Positions 7,525 to 15,194 of a stretch of 64,000 nucleotides of DNA are shown here, piece by piece. The stretch is taken from positions 372,001-436,000 of the forward strand of contig JAHBXZ010000002.1 in the NCBI GenBank assembly GCA_019636215.1, given 5' to 3'. Positions within the stretch are counted from its first letter, which is position 1, and the number at the start of each line of letters is the position of its first letter. The position numbers were made by a program, and so were the translations under genes. Under the pieces are notes generated by a model. It had not been told where the DNA came from, searched no databases, and saw only the letters and a program-made list of their open reading frames with translations. The DNA is from Planctomycetota bacterium. GTDB taxonomy: Bacteria > Planctomycetota > UBA8742 > UBA2392.

Positions 7525-8763
7525 ATGGACCTCGGCCCAAAACTGAAACGCGCCTGCGACGACAGCCTCCACAAGGCCAAGATGGCCTGGAAGGGCGGCG
7601 ATGCCGAGGGCGCCGCCGCGCACTTTGAGGCCGCCAGCAAGGCCATGTTCAAGTATGCCGAGTACGGCGGTTCTCGCGCGCAGGAGTATGCACGCAAGAA
7701 AAAGGCCATTGAGTACCGCGATTTCGCCAAGCGCCTTCGTGAAGTCGGCACCGAAAACGCCGCCGGCGCGGCCAGGAAGCTGACGCCGCCCAGCGGCGAC
7801 CCCGACGACAACGGCCAGCGAGAAAACTCGCCCGAAGAAGGCGAGGCCGCGATTTCCAGTGCCGTAAGCGCCATGGTGCACACCAGCGGCATCACCTGGC
7901 ACGACATCGGCGGCCTGGATGAAACCAAGCGCGACATCAAGTACGCGCTGGGACTGTCGCTGGCCAAACCGCCGGAAGGCGTGAAGATCACGACTTTTCG
8001 CAACATCCTGTTTTACGGCCCGCCCGGCACGGGCAAGACTCTGCTGGCCGCTGCCACCAGCAACAGCCTGAAGGTCACGACCGAGGGCCAGGCGCTTTTT
8101 TTCAACGTGAAGGTCAGCGGCATTCTCAGCAAGTACTTTGGTGAAAGCAGCAAGATTATCAGCGAGCTCTATGGTGCGGCGCGCGACAACAGCCCCAGCG
8201 TTGTGTTTCTGGACGAGTTCGAAAGCCTGACAACCGACCGCGACAGCGGGGACCAGTCCGGCGCCGAACGCCGTATCCTAAGCACCATCCTGGCCGAACT
8301 TGACGGACTTGCCGAAAAGGGCCGCGGCGACCTGTTTGTGCTGACGATTGCCGCCACGAATCGCCCCTGGGACATCGATGCGGCTGTCATGTCGCGATTT
8401 GAGAAGCAAATCCTGATTCCCCTGCCGGATGCAGTATCGCGCAAGGCCATTCTCGACATTCACCTGGGCAGGCGCGGATACCAGATCGACTGTGAACTCG
8501 AAGAGCTTGTCGAAGTCACTAAAGGGTACTCAGGGCGTGAGATAGAGCGGCTGTGCAAGGAGGCAACCAGCGAGATGATAGAAGAGCTGAACGCCGACCT
8601 GCCCGACGTGATTGATAAGGGCCTGGCTGGTACGCGGGCATACCAGGTGAAAATCCGGCCTCTGGGCAAGCAGGACTTCCTGCGCGCTTCCGAGCACATC
8701 AAGCCGCAAACAAGCCCGGAAACGATGCAGCGTTACCTGGACTGGGGAAAAGAGCAGGAATAG
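7525..8763 (+). CDS. Vps4/CdvC-like AAA ATPase with N-terminal MIT-like domain
   Basis: A 412-residue ATPase. Residues 5-75 look like an MIT three-helix bundle, with the W-x10-F-x2-A pattern and the ending EYRDFAKRLREV. After a flexible linker comes a single AAA module: Walker A GPPGTGKT (165-172), pore loop SKYFGESSK (aromatic Y204/F205), Walker B VVFLDEF (D230/E231), sensor AATNRPWDID (276-285), and arginine finger MSRFE (R291). The sensor-to-finger block and IPLPD, plus a C-terminal helix with HIKPQTSPET, are typical of Vps4, CdvC and katanin. Such enzymes are hexamers that pull ESCRT-III subunits out of filaments. No clear ribosome site precedes the ATG. Bacterial FtsH, ClpX and Lon have different layouts. 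Confidence 0.92.
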   Translation: MDLGPKLKRACDDSLHKAKMAWKGGDAEGAAAHFEAASKAMFKYAEYGGSRAQEYARKKKAIEYRDFAKRLREVGTENAAGAARKLTPPSGDPDDNGQRENSPEEGEAAISSAVSAMVHTSGITWHDIGGLDETKRDIKYALGLSLAKPPEGVKITTFRNILFYGPPGTGKTLLAAATSNSLKVTTEGQALFFNVKVSGILSKYFGESSKIISELYGAARDNSPSVVFLDEFESLTTDRDSGDQSGAERRILSTILAELDGLAEKGRGDLFVLTIAATNRPWDIDAAVMSRFEKQILIPLPDAVSRKAILDIHLGRRGYQIDCELEELVEVTKGYSGREIERLCKEATSEMIEELNADLPDVIDKGLAGTRAYQVKIRPLGKQDFLRASEHIKPQTSPETMQRYLDWGKEQE

Positions 8764-8774
8764 CAGCAGCCCTC

Positions 8775-8826
8775 AGCGTCAGCGACGGGTCGGATGCAAC
8801 TTGAACTTTGTACCGTCGCTGACGCT
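8775..8826. repeat. Long inverted repeat between ATPase and kinase genes
   Basis: Two perfect 14-base arms, AGCGTCAGCGACGG at 8775-8788 and its complement at 8813-8826, are separated by 24 bases. Flanking bases (CCC and GGG) extend the pairing imperfectly. There is no T-run. It may be a dispersed intergenic repeat or an mRNA structure that sets the level of the downstream genes. The right arm ends only 20 bases before the kinase start. Confidence 0.6.
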
Positions 8827-8845
8827 TCGGGCTCCTGTTCTGCCA

Positions 8846-9646
8846 ATGCCGTCAAACCTCGAAATCACTACTGACCCTGACTTCGATGCACGCCTACGCG
8901 CGGCGGGCCTGCTCGATCTGGATTCGTTGTTCACCCGTGCCGACCTGCAACCCGTCAAGGCCACACTGGCCGAGCGCCAAACCCTGAAACTCGTCCTGCC
9001 CGACGGCATGACGGTCTACATCAAGCGTTATCCCAAGCTGCGCAAACCCGGCCTGCTGAGCCGGTCATCTGCACCGTCGCCCGCCAAGCGCGAGTGGATG
9101 GCCCTGACCATGCTCGGTCATGCCAAGGTGCCCACGATTCGCCCATTGGCGCTGCTGGAGCAATGCGAGGGCAAACACGCCGTCCGCGCCGCACTGCTTA
9201 CGCTTGGGCTTGACGCGCCGCAGACGCTGGAAGACATCGCCCGGGCCAATCCGGCACCAACCCGCAAACACGCCATCACCCGCGAACTGGCGCGCATCAC
9301 GCGCCTGATGCACGACGCCGGCGTCAATCATCGCGACTATTATCTGGTGCACATTCGCGTTGGCGCAGGCGACCAACTGTTCATCACCGATCTCAATCGT
9401 GCCGACCTGCGCAAAGTCGTGCCCGAGCGCTGGATCGTGAAGGACCTGGCTGCATTGCACTTCTCAGCATCAGCAAGGCATGTGAGCAAAGCGGATCGGG
9501 CCCGGTTTCTTACGGCCTACACAGGCAGGCACCTGCAAGAGTCGCGCACATTGATCAAGGCGATTGCCCGTAAGGCCGCGAGAATGGCCAGCCACACCGC
9601 GAAGAAAGTCGCCAAAGGCGAGGCGAACTATCATCGGAATGACTGA
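8846..9646 (+). CDS. WaaP/InaA-type lipopolysaccharide-kinase family protein
   Basis: A small protein-kinase-like fold of 266 residues. The ATP-binding lysine is probably K60 (VYIKRY) with E83 (KREW). The catalytic loop is H162-R163-D164, and the metal-binding Asp is D182 (FITDLNR). This pattern, with HRD-x2-YL and a DLNR replacing DFG, fits the WaaP/InaA (Kdo kinase) group that phosphorylates lipopolysaccharide core sugars at the inner face of the inner membrane. It sits inside the ESCRT-like cluster, in the same direction and between the ATPase and the Snf7-like gene. Whether it modifies a lipid glycan or a cluster protein is unknown. The start at 8846 is used because similarity begins after it. 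Confidence 0.82.
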   Translation: MPSNLEITTDPDFDARLRAAGLLDLDSLFTRADLQPVKATLAERQTLKLVLPDGMTVYIKRYPKLRKPGLLSRSSAPSPAKREWMALTMLGHAKVPTIRPLALLEQCEGKHAVRAALLTLGLDAPQTLEDIARANPAPTRKHAITRELARITRLMHDAGVNHRDYYLVHIRVGAGDQLFITDLNRADLRKVVPERWIVKDLAALHFSASARHVSKADRARFLTAYTGRHLQESRTLIKAIARKAARMASHTAKKVAKGEANYHRND

Positions 9647-9717
9647 AATGTCGCGCGGTGATTAGCGAAAAACAACGGCGCGTCGGTTACACTGGCATCG
9701 GAAACATGAGGATCACG

Positions 9718-10323
9718 ATGGGAATCTTCAAGTCAAAAGAAGAACGGCGCATCTCCCGCGACATGGAGATCAAGAAGGGCATCCAGCGCATGAGGCGCCA
9801 GATCAAGGAACTCACTGTCAGTGAAGAAGAGTGGCTGGAAAAGGCCCGGCGCGCCGCGCGCATGACTGCCAACGACCAGCTGGCGTTCATTCGCAAATCA
9901 CTCAAGGCCACCACCGCCCAGCGCCGGATGCTGGAACGCCAGATGCTTACGATTGAGGCGGCCTACCAGATGAAAAACCAGGCCGAGAGTTTTGCGGTGT
10001 TTGCCGAATCCATGGGCGTGGTCAGCAAGAGCATCAATGAGGTGTATAAGACCACTGACCTCGAGGCGACGCAGAAAAACTTCGAACACGCCATGATGCA
10101 GGCCGAAACCATGAGCCAGCGCATGGACCTGTTTCTCGACATGACCAAGGACAACCTGTTCGAACAGGACAGCCGCACCGGCGAATCGCTGGTCAGTGAC
10201 GAAGAGATTGACCAGATGATCGGCGTGGACTCCGGCACGCGCAAGAAGTTGACGCGCGAGGAGCTTGACCGCGAGATCGCCCGCACCCTGGGCGAGGGCC
10301 ACGAGGAAGAAAAGTCGAAGTAG
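9718..10323 (+). CDS. ESCRT-III (Snf7/Vps2)-like protein
   Basis: A 201-residue helical protein that resembles eukaryotic Vps2/CHMP2 in order of features. It starts MGIFKSKEERR and has a basic helical hairpin at about residues 8-82. This is followed by a helix with MKNQAESFAVFAESMG and the block LEATQKNFEHAMMQAETM, matching the CHMP alpha-3/alpha-4 region. An acidic tail holds DEEIDQMIG and the end helix ELDREIARTLGE, at the place of the MIT-interacting motif. The N-terminal half is basic and the C-terminal half acidic, as usual for ESCRT-III. A GAGG site lies six bases before the ATG at 9718; an ATG at 9706 is possible. It is the last gene of the cluster and the likely substrate of the Vps4-like ATPase. 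Confidence 0.82.
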   Translation: MGIFKSKEERRISRDMEIKKGIQRMRRQIKELTVSEEEWLEKARRAARMTANDQLAFIRKSLKATTAQRRMLERQMLTIEAAYQMKNQAESFAVFAESMGVVSKSINEVYKTTDLEATQKNFEHAMMQAETMSQRMDLFLDMTKDNLFEQDSRTGESLVSDEEIDQMIGVDSGTRKKLTREELDREIARTLGEGHEEEKSK

Positions 10324-10350
10324 CACGGCGGGCCACCGGCTTGGCCCGAG

Positions 10351-10818
10351 CTAGATCGCCGGCACCACAGCCAGCGTGGCGGGTATGCGCTGTTCGCACC
10401 AGTTGCGCAACCTCTCCAGGCGCGCCTTAACTTCGGTTTTGTGATAGCCAAAGATGCGCGTAGCGTCGTTGCCGAAGCTGGCAAAGCCCGACTGTTCCAC
10501 ACTGACGCGAACTCGACCGTTCAGATCGGTAAGGCTCAGCATTTCTTCCACGGCACCGTCCAGCCAGTTGTAGGACCACTGGCCTCCCACGCGCCAGCTT
10601 GGATCCCAGGTGCTGTAGGTGAACCGGTCGATGCGTTCGTGCCCCGGATAGCGCAGTTCAAAACCGCCACCCACATCAGCCCTAAGGCCCACGACAGGCT
10701 GCCCCCACCAGGCCCGCAATTCATGAAGGTCGGTCAAGGCGCGCCAGACGGCCGCGAGATCGGCGGCAATCTCAAGCTCCAGGCACAGGTAATGCGGCGC
10801 AAGAATCTTGGTCGTCAT
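10351..10818 (-). CDS. SRPBCC (START/AHSA1-like) family protein
   Basis: A 155-residue protein with the helix-grip pattern of the SRPBCC superfamily: an N-terminal strand LCLELEIAADLAAVW, the WRALTD helix, then HELRAWWGQP, alternating strands, and a long C-terminal amphipathic helix (HKTEVKARLERLRNW). Members bind hydrophobic ligands or act as Hsp90 co-chaperone-like domains. The ligand cannot be inferred. It lies ten bases upstream of nothing but the convergent ESCRT-like gene end and follows murD on the same strand, so it is probably cotranscribed with murD. Confidence 0.8.
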   Translation of the reverse strand: MTTKILAPHYLCLELEIAADLAAVWRALTDLHELRAWWGQPVVGLRADVGGGFELRYPGHERIDRFTYSTWDPSWRVGGQWSYNWLDGAVEEMLSLTDLNGRVRVSVEQSGFASFGNDATRIFGYHKTEVKARLERLRNWCEQRIPATLAVVPAI

Positions 10819-10827
10819 GCTTCGGCT

Positions 10828-12396
10828 TCAAGCCCCTAGGGAAGCATGTGCTTTTACTAACGCCTTAAAGTGACGTCCACGATCTTCGAAGTTTGTGAAC
10901 TTCTTTCCCGGCGCATGTTCATAGAAGCTGGTGCTCGCCGGAGACATCAGCACCACCTGGCCCTCGCGCGCAGCCGCAAAGGCCGCACGGCAGGCGCCGT
11001 CAAAGTCGGCAAAGTCAGCGCCCACCTTCACGCCCGCAGCGTTGAGTGCCACCCGCAGCTTGGCCGCCGTGGGGCCTTGCAGATAGAGGCCCGCAATGCC
11101 GGGGTGACTCGCAATGGCGGCGGCGAGTTTGTCGTAACCCGCGCCCTTGTCGCTGGCGCCGCCCAGGATGAGGTGCACGCCGTGGCGAAACACACTCAAG
11201 GCCGCCAGCGTGGCCGTGGGATCGGTGGCGATGCTGTCGTTGTAGCAGCGCGCACCACTAACCGTGCCACAGTACTCAAGGCGATGCTCGACGCCGCGAA
11301 AGCGGCGCAGACCGCGCGCTAGCGCTGGCAGCTCCTCGTCGTTGGTCAGGCGCGCGGCAAGCGCACCCGCCGCCACGGCGTTGGCCCAGTTGAAATCCCC
11401 CGGCAGGCGTAGATCTTCACGTGTGACGACGATGCGTTCGTCACTCTCGTGCGCGACCATGCCGCGCGCGCGCAACGTGCCGTCGCCTCCGGCAGCCCAG
11501 GGCTGCATCCTTCCCGGAATGTAGGGTGCCTCACCCAACACTTTCGTCGGGAAGAACAACCGAAAGCGGCCGGGATTCTTGGCGGCGATGTCGCGACACA
11601 CGGGATCTTCGCCATTCAGGATCGCCGTGGGCGCGTCACCCCACTCACTCCAGTACTCAAAAATCGCCTGCTTCGACCACGCGTACTCCGCGAGGTCACG
11701 GTGCCAGTCCAGGTGATTAGGCGTGATGTTCGTGATCGCAGCGAAATCACACGAGCGCTTGATGCGGTGCCAGTCCATCAACTGGAAGCTCGACAGCTCA
11801 AGCACTGCCAGGTCCCAAAACGTCATCTCGCCCAGCCGGTTCAGCAGGGGAGTACCCATGTTGCCGCCAAGCCAGACGCGCTCCGGGACCTCCGGGTCGA
11901 ACGGCACAGGGTTCGCAACCGGGTCGGCCCAAAGGCCCTCAAGTTCCGGCTGGGCGCGAGGCCGGTACTCGCAGAGCATTTCGTAGCACATGGCGGTCGT
12001 GGTGCTCTTGCCGTTGCTGCCGGTAATCCCCACGGCATGGCCGGGAAATGCCTCAATGAAAAGGCTCATTTCCTGCGTCACTTCGGCGCCGTTGTCGTGG
12101 GCCAGTTGCAGCAGCTTGTGGTCGGGCCGCACGGCCGGGCTGTGGATCACCACCTGGGCGTCCTTGAAGTCCTGCTCGCGGTGTTCGCCAAGCCGGTACT
12201 CAATCGGCAGGCCCTTCAGCTCATCCATGCTCTCCTGCAGCACGCTCGCGTCGCGCAGGTCGGTAACCACGACCTGAGAGCAGTACCCGCAAAGGAACTT
12301 CGCGGCTTCAACGCCCCCGCCGAACAGGCCAAGTCCCATGACAAGGCCGCGTTTGCCGCGAAAGCGCTCAAAAGGCTGCAGGTGGTCGGCTGTCAT
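10828..12396 (-). CDS. murD: UDP-N-acetylmuramoyl-L-alanine:D-glutamate ligase (MurD)
   Basis: Adds D-glutamate to UDP-MurNAc-L-Ala in the cytoplasm, an essential step of peptidoglycan precursor synthesis. The P-loop GITGSNGKSTT, the acidic ELSSFQL segment, NITPNHLDWH and the late YNDSIATDP and GGASDKG motifs are all typical of MurD. At 522 residues it is about 70 longer than usual; extra sequence lies after the P-loop (around residues 145-175) and in the middle domain. The gene starts within the stop of the PEGA lipoprotein (four-base overlap). Its presence argues that this bacterium makes murein. Confidence 0.95.
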   Translation of the reverse strand: MTADHLQPFERFRGKRGLVMGLGLFGGGVEAAKFLCGYCSQVVVTDLRDASVLQESMDELKGLPIEYRLGEHREQDFKDAQVVIHSPAVRPDHKLLQLAHDNGAEVTQEMSLFIEAFPGHAVGITGSNGKSTTTAMCYEMLCEYRPRAQPELEGLWADPVANPVPFDPEVPERVWLGGNMGTPLLNRLGEMTFWDLAVLELSSFQLMDWHRIKRSCDFAAITNITPNHLDWHRDLAEYAWSKQAIFEYWSEWGDAPTAILNGEDPVCRDIAAKNPGRFRLFFPTKVLGEAPYIPGRMQPWAAGGDGTLRARGMVAHESDERIVVTREDLRLPGDFNWANAVAAGALAARLTNDEELPALARGLRRFRGVEHRLEYCGTVSGARCYNDSIATDPTATLAALSVFRHGVHLILGGASDKGAGYDKLAAAIASHPGIAGLYLQGPTAAKLRVALNAAGVKVGADFADFDGACRAAFAAAREGQVVLMSPASTSFYEHAPGKKFTNFEDRGRHFKALVKAHASLGA

Positions 12397-12884
12397 TCTT
12401 TTGGCGGTTGGATTGGCCGGGGCTTGATGATCAGGAAGTTCCGCTGGGCGTACTCAAACCGGTCTTCGGGCCGGCTGGTGGTGCGATAGGCCTGCGCGGC
12501 GCGATAAAGATCTTCCACGTCAGCGGGCTTCGCGCGCTCCAGCTTCACGTTCACATAGTGATTGTCTACCACAGGCCAGGGCAGCAGTACTTCGGCAAAG
12601 AAGTCAATCGGCGGGTACTCATACCAAGGTGCCTCAAGCTTGACCTCGCCGCTTTGCGTAGCAAACCCGGGTTTGCGGAAGGTGTACTCTCGCTTGCCGT
12701 AGTAGATGAAATTGGCGTAGAGGGCACCATCCGGGTGATCCTTGGGGCGGGTCTGCCCCACGTACTCGCCGTCAATGAAAACATCGGCCCCCGGCGGATC
12801 AGAGATCAGGTAGATCCGGCGCTCCACGCAGCCGCAAACCAGCAGCATGAGGGCAAACAGGACTGCCGCCGTCCATTTTGGCAT
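12393..12884 (-). CDS. PEGA-domain lipoprotein
   Basis: A 163-residue exported lipoprotein. The signal peptide ends in a lipobox LLVCGC with the lipidated Cys at residue 19. Directly after comes a PEGA-type repeat: IYLISDPPGADVFIDGEYVGQT, split here as SDPPGADVFIDG plus EYVGQT, and later GKREYTFRKPGF. PEGA domains are small beta-folds found on surface proteins. The C-terminal part is rich in Arg and Pro and unassigned. It overlaps murD by four bases. Confidence 0.85.
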   Translation of the reverse strand: MPKWTAAVLFALMLLVCGCVERRIYLISDPPGADVFIDGEYVGQTRPKDHPDGALYANFIYYGKREYTFRKPGFATQSGEVKLEAPWYEYPPIDFFAEVLLPWPVVDNHYVNVKLERAKPADVEDLYRAAQAYRTTSRPEDRFEYAQRNFLIIKPRPIQPPKE

Positions 12885-12971
12885 GGCGCGATGCTAGCAA
12901 CCCTCCAAACCATCGAAAGGTTGTGCGGGGCAAAGCCGCTGCTATCGTTCCCACCAAAGGCAGGAGCCCCT

Positions 12972-13868
12972 ATGCAAAGCAAGTTCAGCCGAATTGTTGT
13001 GCCCACTGACTTCAGTGACACAGCCGACAGCGCTATCAGCGCAGCCTGCGACCTGGCGACCTACTATCGCGCGCAGGTTGACATTGTGAACGTGGTCGAT
13101 GCCATGGTGTATGCCTATGCCGGCTACCCATTTGCCTCGCTTTCCGCGGAACTGACCACTGGCGCCGAAGAAGCACTGCGCAAGTTGAAGCTGCCGGCTT
13201 CCGCCAAGGGGCTGACGCTGAACCGCTTTGTGCTGTCAGGAACTCCTGCTGCCGAGATCAACGCCCACGCGGAACGTCACAAGGCCGACCTGATTGTAAT
13301 GGGAACGCGTGGACACGGTGCCGTGGCGCGGTTCTTTCTGGGCTCGGTGGCTGACAAGGTGCTTCATTCCGCAAGCAGCCCGGTGCTGATCACCAAAGCC
13401 TCCAAGGGCAAAGTGAAGCACCCCAAGAAGAAAACCAAGCCGTTCACGCGCATTCTGTTTCCCACGGACTTCAGCGAGACCGCAAATCGCGCGCTGGCCC
13501 GGGCCGTGGCGCTGACCGAAGACTCCGACGCGGAGCTGTTCGTACTGCACGTGGTCGACGATACTCTGATCAGCACCCACGTTCCCAAGGAACGCGAACT
13601 GATCCTGAAGGAGCTTCGCCGTGCTGCCCTGGATGAAATGAAAAAGGGGCTGCCGGCGCACCTGTTGCAGCACTTTGAAACCACAGGCGCCGTCAAGCGT
13701 GGCGAACCAGGCAAGGCGATTGCCGCCTACGCCGAGACCCACGCCTGCGATCTGATCGTCATGGGCAGCCACGGCCGCACCGGCGTCAAGCGCGCATTGC
13801 TTGGCAGCGTGGCCGACAAAGTTGTGCGGCTGGCCAAGTGCGCTGTATTCATCGAGCGCGGCAAGTAG
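12972..13868 (+). CDS. Tandem universal stress protein (two Usp domains)
   Basis: A 298-residue protein with two UspA domains in one chain (about residues 1-145 and 155-298). Each begins with the IVVPTDFS or ILFPTDFSE strand-loop. Each ends with the ATP-binding motif G-x2-G-x9-GS: GTRGHGAVARFFLGS in the first and GSHGRTGVKRALLGS in the second. Both are therefore predicted to bind ATP. The family assists survival under stress in the cytoplasm. AGGAG lies five bases before the ATG at 12972, which fixes the start although the frame is open far upstream. A bidirectional terminator follows. Confidence 0.95.
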   Translation: MQSKFSRIVVPTDFSDTADSAISAACDLATYYRAQVDIVNVVDAMVYAYAGYPFASLSAELTTGAEEALRKLKLPASAKGLTLNRFVLSGTPAAEINAHAERHKADLIVMGTRGHGAVARFFLGSVADKVLHSASSPVLITKASKGKVKHPKKKTKPFTRILFPTDFSETANRALARAVALTEDSDAELFVLHVVDDTLISTHVPKERELILKELRRAALDEMKKGLPAHLLQHFETTGAVKRGEPGKAIAAYAETHACDLIVMGSHGRTGVKRALLGSVADKVVRLAKCAVFIERGK

Positions 13869-13883
13869 GCATCCCGAATCAGA

Positions 13884-13909
13884 AAGGGGCGCGCCATGGC
13901 GCGCCCCTT
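13884..13909. terminator. Bidirectional terminator
   Basis: A perfect 12-base-pair stem AAGGGGCGCGCC with GGCGCGCCCCTT and a two-base AT loop lies between the convergent Usp and thioredoxin-like genes. Confidence 0.8.
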
Positions 13910-13930
13910 CGATAGTGTCGCGGCTGCAAA

Positions 13931-15085
13931 TTACCCGTCTTTCCCGCCTTCCCACTGTTCAAGCACGGACTTCGCGTGGTCAGACCAGGGATCGACTCCG
14001 GCCGCAGCGATCTCCTTCATTTCCTTGATCGCGGCTTCTTTTTCGGTGGTGTCGTGGCCGACGTAGGCTGCAAAGAACTTGGCCTCGACTGCGCGTTTGG
14101 ATGACGTCAGTTCTTTGGCGCAGGCCAGGAACTGGCTGCGGGCCTTCAGGGCATTCGCCTTGGCCTTTGCATCGTCTTCCTCACCGCCGAACCACACCAC
14201 CACCTGCGTCCACTTCATGGCGGCGTCAATGGCGCGGTCGTCTTTGGCTTTCAGCAGTTCGGCGTACAGGGTCTCAATGTCTTTGTCGAGCCCGGCGACA
14301 TCATCCGCGTAGAGTCGGCAATCAATCAGCTTCATGCGCACGTCTACCAGGCGCTTGTCGTCCTTGGCCAATAGCTTAAGGACCTGCTTCAGCTGTTCTG
14401 CCGCCTTATCTGGCTCGTCGCCACGCATCAGAAGGTCGGCGAACTTGATACGAACGTCGGCAACCGCCGTATCCTTGGGGTCTCGGCCCTCCAGTATGGA
14501 CTCACAGACTTTGCGCGCTTTGTCGTCCTGCCCCAGTTTGGTGTGCGAGTCAATCAGCTTGCCGGCCGTAACAACGTCCGCGTTCTTGCTCTCATTGAAG
14601 GCCTTCTCAAGGGCCGGAAGGTCCTTCAGCGCCTGCGCCACGTCATCGAACCACTTCACTGCATCTTTGGGATTGTCAAACGGCGCACCAACTGATTTGA
14701 CCTGTACTTCGCCCGCGGCGTCGGCGATCACAAGCGTCGGCATTGCAGTTACGCCGTACTTTGCTGGCGTTTCCTGATCATTGTCGACGTCTATCAACAG
14801 GGGCACAAAGTCACGCCCCACGCGCTCTGCCACCGTTTCATCCGACCAGACAACGGCTGCCAGCCGTTTGCATGGGCCTCACCACTCGGCTGTAAACTCG
14901 ATGAACAGGCCCTTCTTTGCCGCAGTGGCCGCCTTCCTCGCCTCTTCAAAATTGTTCAGCCACTTCACGCCCGCGGCTGGCTTTGCCTCAGCCGGCTTAG
15001 GTTCGGCAGGCCCACCCTGCGCAGAGACAATCGGGGCCAGTGCAACTCCCAACATCGCAATCAAAGCCAGTGTCACGCTTCGCAT
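13931..15085 (-). CDS. Exported thioredoxin-like protein, probable selenoprotein (Sec at TGA)
   Basis: A 384-residue exported protein if the TGA at 14879-14881 is read through. Residues 1-26 form a signal peptide ending VSAQ. Then comes a thioredoxin fold: KKGLFIEFTAEW, TGA, GPCKRL, then LLIDVDND, and YGVTAMPTLVI with the cis-proline. The TGA replaces the first cysteine of WCGPCK, so the active site would be W-Sec-G-P-C (Sec69, Cys72). A 7-bp hairpin with GGC loop follows at SECIS distance. After residue 150 the protein is helical, TPR-like. GGGAG precedes the ATG at 15085. The role is probably periplasmic redox. Alternatives: a point-mutated pseudogene or a sequencing error, but the downstream frame is intact for 315 codons. 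Confidence 0.8.
14852..14868 (-). promoter_or_regulatory. Candidate bacterial SECIS hairpin
   Basis: On the coding strand, a perfect seven-base-pair stem AACGGCT with AGCCGTT closes a GGC loop. It begins ten bases after the TGA, so the loop Gs lie about 17 bases downstream of the TGA. Bacterial SECIS elements are hairpins with a G in the apical loop, within roughly 16-37 bases of the UGA, so it fits SelB recognition. Confidence 0.65.
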
Positions 15086-15194
15086 AAGCTCTCCCGAACG
15101 CACAGAAGCGGCCAGCGGCCGCACACCCAGTTTCTATCGACAAGCACATGCGCTGCCAAAGAAAATGCGACACCGGCGCGACCAAGCGACGTGT

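Noticed and set aside
13931..14833. Interpretation of the thioredoxin-like locus as two separate genes (14879-15085 and 13931-14833)
   Set aside because: The split falls exactly in the WxGPC motif and the fold continues across the TGA, with a SECIS-like hairpin; a single selenoprotein gene explains it better, although a mutation is not excluded.
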